Shown in pieces: positions 10,743 to 19,463 of a stretch of DNA of 64,000 nucleotides; the first letter of the stretch is position 1, and the number at the start of each line of letters is the position of its first letter. The stretch comes from Calycina herbarum (Eukaryota > Ascomycota > Leotiomycetes > Helotiales > Pezizellaceae): assembly GCA_001414485.1 (NCBI GenBank), contig LLEY01000019.1, positions 186,001-250,000 of the forward strand. The letters are read 5' to 3'. Position numbers and translations under genes: made by a program. Below the pieces are notes generated by a model. That model made no database searches, was not told where the DNA came from, and was given only the letters and a program-made list of their open reading frames with translations.

Positions 10743-13126
10743 AAATATTTTCTGGTTGGGTCTACTAGAAAATACAGGGACGGGTACGAATATTGAGGAA
10801 TTGGGGCAAAGGGCGCAAAATTAGAGGATGAAATTGGGGATGGGATTGTGTACAACCTTTTTTTAAACTTTTTCCCCTCTCCTTTTTTTACTTAATGAAC
10901 TCTTCGGGATAGACAAGGTTAATGTATTCAAAGCGTGCGCTTTCTTTTGTTGTTTTTGCGCCGGCCACAGATGCGATTATGGGGCATTCGACAACTGTCA
11001 TATCAAATCTAAGGAGACCTTTTCGATGAGATTCGGTGGATGAATGTTGTGTTCAATTGACATATCGTACTGATTTACTTCCATATCAAAATTCTTGGAC
11101 GCTTTAGTTTCGTAAAGAGATATTGAAACACTACTAAAAGAGAATCAGAGATGAATGAGGTTACCTGTCTCGCGCCGTAAACGCGGCAGGCAAGGGCTCA
11201 TTGTTCCAGCCTTCTGGAGTAATTTAATTATCCATTTAATCATCCTAACGATTTAGAACAAACAAGTTCAATCGTCTCATAAACTTTGGGAAATAATCAA
11301 TTACCCTGGAAAGTTGGAACAACCGGGGCGCCCAACAAACCTGAAATATGCTATCGCAAGCGAAGCTGGCAAACCAACTCGCAAGTAAGCCAGTAAGTGA
11401 GCTAGTGGGTAAGCTACTAAAAAATTAGTACGCTGGTAGTGGCAAGTAATCCGGCGAGTAACAGCTAATCAATTTATTATGCGAGTAAGCCAACAGATAT
11501 GGCAGTAAGCCAACGAGTTGTGGGTAAGCCAGTAAGCCGGGAGTAACTGGTGGCTTACCCACAAAAAATTGGTAGACAACAAGAGGGTGCGAATATCAAC
11601 CTCGTATTCTTGACCAATCATGAGAGAACGCCCTGTTTTCTCTGACCTGGACATCACAACGACTACAACAATAATTACTCGGCAACAACTAATCGTAAAA
11701 ATACAATTAAAATATGACTAAATGCTCAAGATGCTAACTTGCCTTGTTCTAGAGTGTTGGAAGCGTTTATTCTTTTTGAGTTGAGTTATAGGCGTTGAAG
11801 TAATGGTGTCACTTTAATCGGGAGACTGCAGCTTAATTTGACTCAACACGGGGAAACTCACCAGGTTAACTCAGCTTACAGTCTGGGCCTGGAATAGGGT
11901 TCGTAAGAATTCTAGTGTCTATTGTACTTGTGTGGGGAAGTCCCCTATTTTAGGCACAAGGGCCTTCGAGGTCAAATAGATGCAACATTAGCCGGTACAG
12001 AGGACACCTAACCTACAGTATAACAATAGACGGCCGATTCTGTGGCGAGTTCAGGTAATGCTGGACCGTCGCAACGCGCAAAAGGCAGTGGGCTAGACAA
12101 TACAATCCAGTTTAAGGTACGTGCTAATCCCATGGGGAACCATGTTGACAAGTCAAGGTCCAAAAGCCAAAACTCGTCAGGCTGTTTAAATAGACAGCGG
12201 TATATTAGGGCCAGACACAATAAGGATTGACAGATTGAGAGCTCTTTCTTGATTTTGTGGGTGGTAGTGCATGGCCGTACTTAGTTGGTGGAGTGATTTG
12301 TCTGCTTAATTGTGATAACGAACGAGACCCTTACTCGCAGGTTAGCTTGGCTTGGGCTGGTCACTGGCTTCTTAGAGTATACGGACACACCCAACGGTGC
12401 AAATGCGCCAAACTATCAAAGGGGTTTCGATTCCAACGAGTTTTTCATCTTCTTATACCGAGATCTATCGCTGCTAACATCCCGTCCACTTGGAAAATCA
12501 TATTTTTCCATTCCCGAAGCAAGATTTTAGCTTGGAGCGCAATCTCACAAGCGTCCATTACGAGTAAATATTATGTGAAAGCCTTAAAACTCAAGGGGCA
12601 AGCATTCGCTTATTCCTTTTCCAGTCCTGACTCAAACTGAATACGCTCTACAAGGACTTCAGATACTCACATATACATTGCAGCACTTTCGTATCAGCTA
12701 TCACGGGAGCTTTGTAATTCGTGTTCTTCTTTAATATAACTAGTCTAGAACGCGGAAAGTATACAAGTTCTGTAACTTAAAACTATGTTAGTTCAGAGAA
12801 ATATTTCACAAAGTCGCATTGGTCTAAATTTCTCTACACTATATTATTATGTGCATCGTGTAAACAGGTGTAGAAGGGTGTCGATTTTTTGTTTTGAACG
12901 ATCAACGTTCTTTTCAAATGTTTAGTCTATCTATGCTAGCTGGTTCTATGTTGTGTATGGTGTATGCGAACGATCAACGTCCATTCCAATGTCCATGCCA
13001 GATGGATGTCTTTGTTATTTCTCAGATGATCAAAAGTATTACCTTGTAGCCAGCCAAAGTAAATTTCCACTCGAAAGTATTCCCAAAATGCCAAACTCCA
13101 TCCCTCGCCCCTGCTATCAAAACTAC
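10743..13126. repeat. Gene-poor A+T-rich interval with gtaagcca clusters
   Basis: No convincing gene lies in this 2.4 kb. Between 11385 and 11560 the heptamer gtaagcc occurs five times (11385, 11484, 11504, 11524 and 11532) plus once inverted near 11552, mixed with gtaagtga and gtaagct variants. The same word recurs at 43.27-43.36 kb. Open frames at 12257-12640 overlap in several phases without protein-like content. This looks like decayed repeat sequence. Confidence 0.4.
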
Positions 13127-13414
13127 CTACTCGTAGTGAGTGGCGCAGCACATCTCTAGCTCCAGTAATCTACCTGTTCCATTACACTGGGTGTGTAATA
13201 TCAATCCATTATTACAGCCAGTACACGTACGCCTGTTACGTCCACTGCCCGTGTAACCAGTTGCGTTGCAGGCTGGGCAACCTATTCTTCCTGGTACTCC
13301 TGTTTGACCAACACACGAACAGGCTGTAGGGAAGCCACGCCTAACTTGTCCACGGGGTCCGTTTATGGGCCTATAGCATTCTGGACATATGCCTGCGAGG
13401 GTACTGCCGGGCAT
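13127..13414 (-). CDS. Small Cys/Gly-rich protein with DnaJ-type zinc-finger motifs
   Basis: A 95-codon frame on the minus strand has paired cysteines spaced like the central zinc domain of DnaJ. It reads CPECYRP near the start, then CPACNATGYTG, CTGCNNGLI and QCNGTGRL, matching CxxCxGxG-type knuckles. The protein lacks a J-domain and any signal peptide. It may be a free-standing zinc-binding protein, a single exon of a longer gene, or a fragment captured in the repeat-rich interval. I see no clear splice sites that extend it. The cysteine spacing argues against a chance frame. Its role is not known. Confidence 0.5.
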   Translation of the reverse strand: MPGSTLAGICPECYRPINGPRGQVRRGFPTACSCVGQTGVPGRIGCPACNATGYTGSGRNRRTCTGCNNGLILHTQCNGTGRLLELEMCCATHYE

Positions 13415-13985
13415 TTTGAAGGAGACTGGAATTGGAAGTTCGGAGAGAGGTTGTCGCTTACTTGAAAGACAGAGAGAGAGGTGCTTTTGATTTGCGGTTA
13501 GCTGTTGGTTTCGTGGTTGGAAAATGCGCGGGGAGCGATTGCTTTTGCTTGGGAGTTTGGAGTTTGGGTGTTTGGGTTCTTTGTTCGAATTTCGAGTGTT
13601 GGCTTTCTGGATGTTGGTGAGATAGACTTTGAGAGAGAGTAGGCATACTTTTATAGAAAATTTGTAGAGGCCATGCTTCTTGTTTCGAGCTGTGATTGAG
13701 TGACGAGGAAACTATTGTTGCTGAATGGAAAGTTGGAATTATTAAACGAGGCCTTGCGTTTTGTGAATAGTTGCTCGCGCAAAGGACTCATATCTCAAAT
13801 CAATATCTGATTGTCAATTGGCATCTTACCCTTTTTCCAATAGAAAGTCTGAAATCATTCAGACTTCAACAAGGTTCAAATAATGTAGAGTAAGTCATTC
13901 CTAATCATCACATAGTCAAATAATTCGCGAGTATTCGCTAATAGGAAGATATCTATGCCGATTTATTGATGAAAACAATAATAGA
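13415..13985. other. Interval upstream of the small Cys-rich ORF
   Basis: Short open frames on both strands around 13432-13646 overlap each other and look accidental. A run of agagagag near 13472-13480 is the only simple feature. I see nothing else. Confidence 0.35.
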
Positions 13986-14293
13986 AGTCACTCAGTTCCA
14001 ATGAATAAAAACAAACCAAGGACACAATAACCGAAAAGCCCACCTCTCACGTTTCAATCACCACCCATTTCACAATCACCACCTAACCTAGAGCCCACAA
14101 AACACCAGCAAGTCATTACTTAGCTTCAATGAAGAAACACAAACCAGAGACATTATACCCGAAAAAGCTCGTACCTCATATCATAATCACCACTCACAAA
14201 TACACCAGCAAGTCCATCACTCGGTTCCAATAAACCAAACCAAAGGTCCAAAGACACAATAATCACCAACCTTTGACCTTACAATCACAACCG
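13986..14293 (+). repeat. Degenerate tandem array of about 100 bp units
   Basis: Three successive units start at 13986, 14112 and 14212. Each opens with gtca-ytacttagttccaat-like sequence, continues through an aaccaaagacacaata-like core and caatcaccac, and (first two) ends in caccagcaa. The units are about 126, 100 and 80 bp, so they have lost or gained internal sequence. The array stops where LSU rRNA sequence begins at about 14294, so it may be derived from a spacer or from the element that captured the rRNA piece. Confidence 0.6.
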
Positions 14294-14804
14294 CGGAGAC
14301 GACGGCGGGGGCCCTGGGAAGAGTTCTCTTTTTTTCTTAACAGCCTCTCACCCTGAAATCGGTTTGTCCGGAACTAGGGTTTAACGGTTGGTAGAGCCCT
14401 GCACCTTTGCAGGGTCCGGTGCGCTCTCGACTTCCCTTGAAAATCCGCGGGAAGGAATAGCTTTTGAGCCAGGTCGTACTCATAACCGCAGCAGGTCTCC
14501 AAGGTGAACAGCCTCTAGTTGATAGAACAATGTACATAAGGGAAGTCGGCAAAATAGATCCGTAACTTCGGGAAAAGGATTTGGCTCTAAGGGTTGGGTA
14601 CGTTGGGCCTTGGGTGGACGTCTTTGGAGCAGGTTGGCACTAGCCTCACGGCCGGCGCCTCCCAGTATCGAAGTTCTGACGCCCTTGGCAGCTCTCGGGC
14701 GTCCGGTGTACAATTAACAACCAACTTAGAACTGGTACGGACAAGGGGAATCTGACTGTCTAATTAAAACATAGCATTGCGATGGCCAGAAAGTGGTGTT
14801 GACG

Positions 14805-14833
<29 letters not shown>

Positions 14834-14835
<2 letters not shown>

Positions 14836-14889
14836 AAGTCTGACAATTCCGTTCTAACCTTTTAAGAAAAAATACTAATTAACATATAG
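14834..14889 (+). other. Spliceosomal-type intron inside LSU rRNA sequence
   Basis: The rRNA reads gctctgaat, is interrupted by 56 nt, and resumes gtcaaagtgaag, which is contiguous in ordinary LSU rRNA. The insert has a GTAAGT donor, a TACTAAT branch sequence at 14873-14879 and an ATATAG acceptor, exactly the signals of the protein-gene introns in this window. Spliceosomal introns in nuclear rDNA are known from lichen-forming and some other ascomycetes. The junction can be read one base to the right because of a shared G. Confidence 0.8.
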
Positions 14890-14910
14890 GTCAAAGTGAA
14901 GTAATTCAAC

Positions 14911-14944
<34 letters not shown>

Positions 14945-14945
<1 letters not shown>

Positions 14946-15259
14946 GAAACGTATAGGTGCTACCTTGCGAGGGTCAAGCGGCGTGAGAGCGCTGGCTAGT
15001 GACCTTAGGGTTGCGACATCATCAAATTGCGGGGACTCCCTAAAGCTTCTACTACCAAGCGGCTGGCGAAAGCCCGCCGTGGCCGGGGTAACGACCTTGG
15101 GTATGGTAACAACGTAGCAGATACACAATGGGTAATCCACAGCCAACCTCTACACCTTTAGGCAGGAGTGTGGTCCAACGACTAAACAGTGGTGGGCTAT
15201 CAGCAGGACTAAGAGCCTAAGATATAGTCTTCACGGGGCTAAGAGGCCCCGCGAGTGAG
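14945..15259 (+). ncRNA. Group I intron (IC1-like) in LSU rRNA, near site L1921
   Basis: A 315-nt insertion splits taactatgact from ctcttaaggtagcc. It follows a U in the exon and ends in G, as group I introns require. Conserved core pieces are visible: a P-like aattgcgggga at 15025, an R-like gtccaacgactaaac at 15173, and an S-like aagatatagtc at 15219. No homing endonuclease frame is present. The position corresponds to the cluster of known LSU group I sites around 1921-1925 in E. coli numbering; exact numbering is from memory. Confidence 0.85.
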
Positions 15260-15296
<37 letters not shown>

Positions 15297-15449
15297 AACT
15301 GTCAGAAATCACATGTTCTAGTGCTTAATAAGCACTCGTCTCACTATTTGATCTCACACTTGTATGGAATAAACCTAGACATATATCAATCACAGAGTTA
15401 TTAATGTAATCATCAAAACCACCACTTTTATCGTGTAAAACTTGACAGT
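15297..15449 (+). other. 153-bp insert replacing conserved LSU rRNA sequence
   Basis: After tcatctaattagt the expected conserved run of about 18 nt is missing, and 153 nt of A+T-rich sequence stands in its place before the rRNA resumes at aacgcgattcccactgtcc. The insert carries short inverted ends, actgtca at 15298 and tgacagt at 15443. It lacks group I core motifs and GT..AG intron signals of normal strength. It could be a small non-autonomous element that took rRNA sequence with it on excision or rearrangement. Confidence 0.6.
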
Positions 15450-15462
15450 AACGCGATTCCCA

Positions 15463-15512
<50 letters not shown>

Positions 15513-15538
15513 CAGAATCAGCGGGGAAAGAAGACCCT

Positions 15539-15850
15539 AAAATAAACTTAGCAGGGTTAATAGCGTCAGCTAGTCAAGCTGCTCTCACACTATAGGAGGC
15601 GGCCAGCAAGACAACCTGGTACAAGGAAGCCTACTAGCATTAGCTAACTAGCAATCTCGTGGTGAGCCTACCCTGTAGGCCGCTGTAACGCGCGGAAAGG
15701 TGTCGGCCTCAAGTGAAAGACTTGATGTTTAAGGTACATGCTGAGCCTATCCGAAAGGATGAATAGTAGACGAGTACCTACAGTATGAACCTATCGTTAG
15801 CTGCTCGACCTAGGAGAGGAAATGCTCTTAGGGAGGCTAGTATATGAATA
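15539..15850 (+). ncRNA. Putative group I intron in LSU rRNA, near site L2066
   Basis: About 312 nt split gaaagaagaccct from gttaagcttaactc (normal LSU has gttgagcttgactc). Insertion after a U at the adenine-rich peptidyl-transferase segment matches the known L2066 group I site. The insert is G+C-richer than its surroundings, is strongly self-complementary, and has an aaggtacatgctgagcc element that could be its R region. Core motifs are less clear than in the first intron, and the expected terminal G appears to be an A, so self-splicing may be lost. Confidence 0.6.
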
Positions 15851-15985
15851 GTTAAGCTTAACTCTAGTTTAACGTTGTAAAAAGACATAAAAGGGTGTAG
15901 AATAGGTGGGAGCTAACTCCCAAGTGAATACCGTTACCTTTATGGTTTTTTTTACTTATTCAGTAGATCGGAACTCACACTTTGA

Positions 15986-16980
15986 ATAAAATTATTCCGT
16001 CGCCACTGCTAAACCAAAAAATAAAGGGGAAGTGAAAGCAAACTAACGACCGGAGCTGCTACTGAACGAGTTGTAGGTAATAGTTAATTAAACATGCCAA
16101 AACAAAATTCAGGAAAGTCAAGTTGAGCATGAACTGTTGCAATGAAGAAATAGGTTTTAATTACTCGAGCAAATTAGAACCCATCGACATGCGACAAAAT
16201 TCCTAATAAAGAGGAATCACCTCGTCAATTCCGAAAATCTAAGCAATTCGCATAAAAGAAGGGAGAAAGACACCAGATAGTTTCTCTTTAATAGAAAATA
16301 AAGAATGCGATATATAACGAAAACCCTGGAGTAGATTTTATCATCTCTGAGTATTACCTGTGATTATATTATTAGATGTGAATACCGTCTCAAGAAAACT
16401 CGATTCAAACAGATATCTGAGCGGGATAGAAAAATAGTAATACTTCGGGGGAAGTTATACGGACACTCTCCTTGCAAAACGATTGTGGAATGAGCTTTTA
16501 CTGTAAGAATTATTGAAAGAAATCATTTCCTTCCTTTTTTATTCTCCCCTTTCAACTAAAACTTTGAATCTCAAAATAATATACCCAAATATATATATTT
16601 CTAGTTTTAAAGTGAACGATGGCACCAAAACTTTCGCTAAAGCATGGAATTTCCTAACATGAGTCGGGCTCGCGGTGGATATTAAAAGTGGCAGTAAACT
16701 GCCAGTATATTACCAAGGGACAGTTGAACCTTTTAGTTCTAAAACACCTTATCTAAATCTATAAGAAAATCATTTGAATTGCCTTAGAAAGTGTAGAATA
16801 AAGAGAGCTAGGTACAAACCTGAAATGTTGAGGTAAATCGCGTAGGAACGCGAGATATTTACTACGTTCTGGATTGGGATTTGGTGATACTCGGGCTAAT
16901 TCTCAACGGAGTATTCACCCTACAGTCGCTTAGCTTTTTGCTAGCGTTGCCATGTGGCGCTTGTGTATAAAATAATGGAG
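15986..16980. other. Unassigned A+T-rich interval between rRNA fragment and gag element
   Basis: After rRNA similarity stops there is about 1 kb without coding frames. It has several stem-forming stretches: ggcagtaaactgcc near 16691, and gtaaatcgcg/cgcgagatatttac at 16833-16862. TATA-like tataaaat lies at 16965. It may be the 5' LTR or leader of the gag element, a further decayed intron, or both. No match to the sequence downstream of gag was seen by eye, so a pair of LTRs is not shown. Confidence 0.4.
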
Positions 16981-18396
16981 AAACCCTCGCAGGCTTGGAT
17001 CATCTCTTCTCCGACAAACCCATACCATCCCTCTTCTCTGCCCTCCACCGAAAATCATACTCCGCAGACGAGAAAGCTTCCTTTCAATCAATTTCTCCAG
17101 GGCTCAACCTCTCCTTGATCGGGGCTTTCGAGAACCCGGTGTCTTTCACACCCACACGATACCTATCTCATTCACTCAGCCATGGATCCGGAAATCATTC
17201 TTTTGGCCCACCGCATCCGTAGATATATCCTGGAGCATGGTACTTACGCCTATGCGACTAACCCTCTTTTGCGAATGCTTGTCTCCCACATAACGGAAGC
17301 ATACGACAAACCAGCTAATACAAATTGCGCTTCAATGACCATGGAGGATGTTACTGAAGATCTTGAAAAGTTAGCAGTCCGTTCCTTCGAAGCCCTTGAA
17401 CGACAGAATCTCACGAGCTCTTTCAAATCCTCTATTCGGCAGACAATCGAAGAAAGTCCCGAGAAACCGATGATATCCACCAACTGCACACCCACGATCA
17501 AAGACCCTAAGAAGTTCGACGGAACCAAACCTGAAGAATTTGCGCAATGGTACACTATTGTCTGGCACAAGATCATTTCCGAGGAAATGATCTTTACAAG
17601 CGACGACCACAAAATTGCCTATATCCTTGGACTCACTGGACTTACCCCATCGCGTATTGTCATGTCTCGTATGTCTCCACTGGCTGAACCTTCCTGGAAC
17701 GATGTCATGGATGTTCTTACTACTCTCAACGACGTCTATGGAGACAAGAACATCGTTAAAACCAAGCGTTACGAGATGGACCAGCTCCGCCAAGACGGGA
17801 AGCCTTTTAGACAATTCAATGCTGAGTTCAACGCACTTCTACCATACCAGGGATGGGGAAGAAACAATACTTTTATCCAGTTTATTAAGAGACTTGACTC
17901 GAATTCCAAGAAACTATCACAACCAAGGGACCATTTGACAACATCACCATCACCGAGCTATACAAAGGCTGCGAGAACTTCGAGTGGGAGCGAGAACACC
18001 CCGGAGCAAAGAGCCACCCTATTATAGTCGACAAAGCTCACTTTAATCGTGGAAGAAAACAATAAGCAATCAGACCCCACGATAAAGACCGAGAGACCGG
18101 TAATAAAAGCAAACCCGGAACCACGCAAACCTCTCGTTTGTCGGGACCGTTATTTGGCGGTTTGCACCCAAACCCAAAGTCGGAGCTTGATGCCGATGGC
18201 ACGGATTCAGAGAACTGGATGGTGGGAAAGGAGATTTCGACAGGTGCTGATTTATTGATTTTGATGTAAATTCTGGTTATGAGAGGCCAAGAAACCGCTT
18301 TTGAGGATGAAGGGGGCACGGTTTTGTAGGAGATGTGTTTCTACCCTTGTTTTGGCTTTGAAGAAGCTCGGTTGTATGATAAGCCGGGGGGGGGGT
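16981..18396 (+). mobile_element. Remnant of an LTR retrotransposon: frameshifted gag without pol
   Basis: A gag-like protein starts at 17182 (MDPEIILLAHRIRRYIL) and runs open to 18027. It carries the retrotransposon gag signature, KFDGTKPEEFAQWYTIV, then a helical region ending RQFNAEFNALLPYQGW. At about 17900 the correct frame shifts. The continuation in another phase reads ETITTKGPFDNITITELY and ENFEWEREHPGAKSHP, then meets a stop at about 18063. Protease, reverse transcriptase and integrase are absent. At 18387-18396 a run of G after gataagcc resembles a polypurine tract followed by tagttacgatatgc, a possible start of a 3' LTR. The style is Ty3/gypsy-like. The gag part is much better preserved than the surroundings, implying fairly recent insertion and internal deletion. 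Confidence 0.7.
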
Positions 18397-19463
18397 AGTT
18401 ACGATATGCACAACAAGCCATTTTACCATCAAATTTGATTTTATGATAAGTGACTTTTGATTTTAAACTGACTCGCTTGAGTTCTCACTAAGTACTCGAA
18501 GGCTTGAGAACACCCATCACTCCTTATCTCTTCCTAGAAGTAAATAACGTCTTCCCTCAATTTTCGTACCCCCTACTACGGCACTACGCTACTTCGCTTA
18601 TTTATTTGGTAGAAGTTCCTACGGTGTGTTTGTCGAGAGCAGTGGTGAACACCTCAAGAGCTCCAAATATTTAGATGAATGTAGTTGAGCGTCACAAGCA
18701 TCTCAGGGACTTAAAGTAAAGAAATACTCAAATTACTGATTGGGTTGCTACAGTTTGTGGCAGAAATATTCTCGAGCTGAGCTCGGAAAAATATGGATTG
18801 TTATTTAAGAGAATTTGACTTTTTAATCCTCCCAGCTCTTCTGGGTGAATGCTTCTCATTATGTTGAATATCTTGAAGAATGCTTCAAGAATGTGTTGTT
18901 CACAGGGCAACAACCTAAACTCCAACCCAAGCGTTTACTTTGTTTGTCCAAGGTAAGGAGTCAGATGTTTAGAATTCCAGCAAGGGCAAGTGAAAGGAAA
19001 GGAAGCTGGCTCACCATGAGTTATGGGTTAAAATCAAGTTGTGACAAGCCTAGATCGTTTCACACCCATACCAAAGTCGATAGTTTACAAATATCAAGAG
19101 AAAGGGAATTTATATTGTCTGGATTCAGTAGTCTTGGTATTCGCTACACCGAGGACCTAAAATTGACTTGCTCTAAAATAACCCCCAGTAATATAACGTA
19201 AAGGAGTACAAGAAAAAGGAACAAAGAACGCCCAGTGCTGATGCATAAACCCGCCCCTCCATAAACCATAACTCAGTAACTCAGTAAAATCATCAAAGAC
19301 CAATCACACAATCCGTGATGGTAATCTACCCAACCCTCCACTCCCAAACACCAGTTTCCAATTACCCAACAAGCCAAGGTACAAACTTTATACAATCCTT
19401 CCAATCAGACACTCAAACCACGAAGGGGGCAGGGAATAGAAGGAGAAAATTCAAGTTTGAAAA
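18397..19463. other. Interval after the gag element
   Basis: This may contain a 3' LTR starting close to 18397, but no second copy in the window supports it. Otherwise only short accidental frames occur (for example 18845-19201). The last 200 bp are probably the 3' flank of the neighbouring minus-strand gene. Confidence 0.35.

Larger units (their letters stand above)
14294..15985 (+). rRNA. Large-subunit (25S/28S) rRNA fragment with insertions, probably a pseudogene
   Basis: The sequence matches the conserved middle-to-3' part of eukaryotic LSU rRNA, starting at cggcgggggccctgggaaga and running through the ccgcagcaggtctccaag, gcgcgggtaaacggcggg, taaggtagccaaatgcc and cagcggggaaagaagaccct blocks to acttattca. 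Exonic parts are about 14294-14833, 14890-14944, 15260-15296, 15450-15538 and 15851-15985. They are interrupted by four insertions described separately. Similarity ends near 15985, so the 3' third of LSU, the 5' part, 5.8S and SSU are all absent here. One universally conserved stretch of about 18 nt is replaced by foreign sequence, and the 15851-15900 part has several G-to-A changes at TpG. Both suggest that it does not yield working ribosomes. It sits among single-copy genes, not in an rDNA array. Confidence 0.9.

Noticed and set aside
13986..14293. Possible CRISPR-like array
   Set aside because: Units are contiguous and diverged along their whole length, with no constant repeat and unique spacer pattern; the genome is eukaryotic.
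14337..15146. Open frames on the minus strand within 14.3-15.2 kb
   Set aside because: They are reverse complements of LSU rRNA and its intron, not genes.
17250..17814. Minus-strand frames of 120-147 codons
   Set aside because: Shadows of the gag frame on the plus strand.
18845..19201. 118-codon plus-strand frame
   Set aside because: No recognisable features, A+T-rich context, no splice or start evidence.
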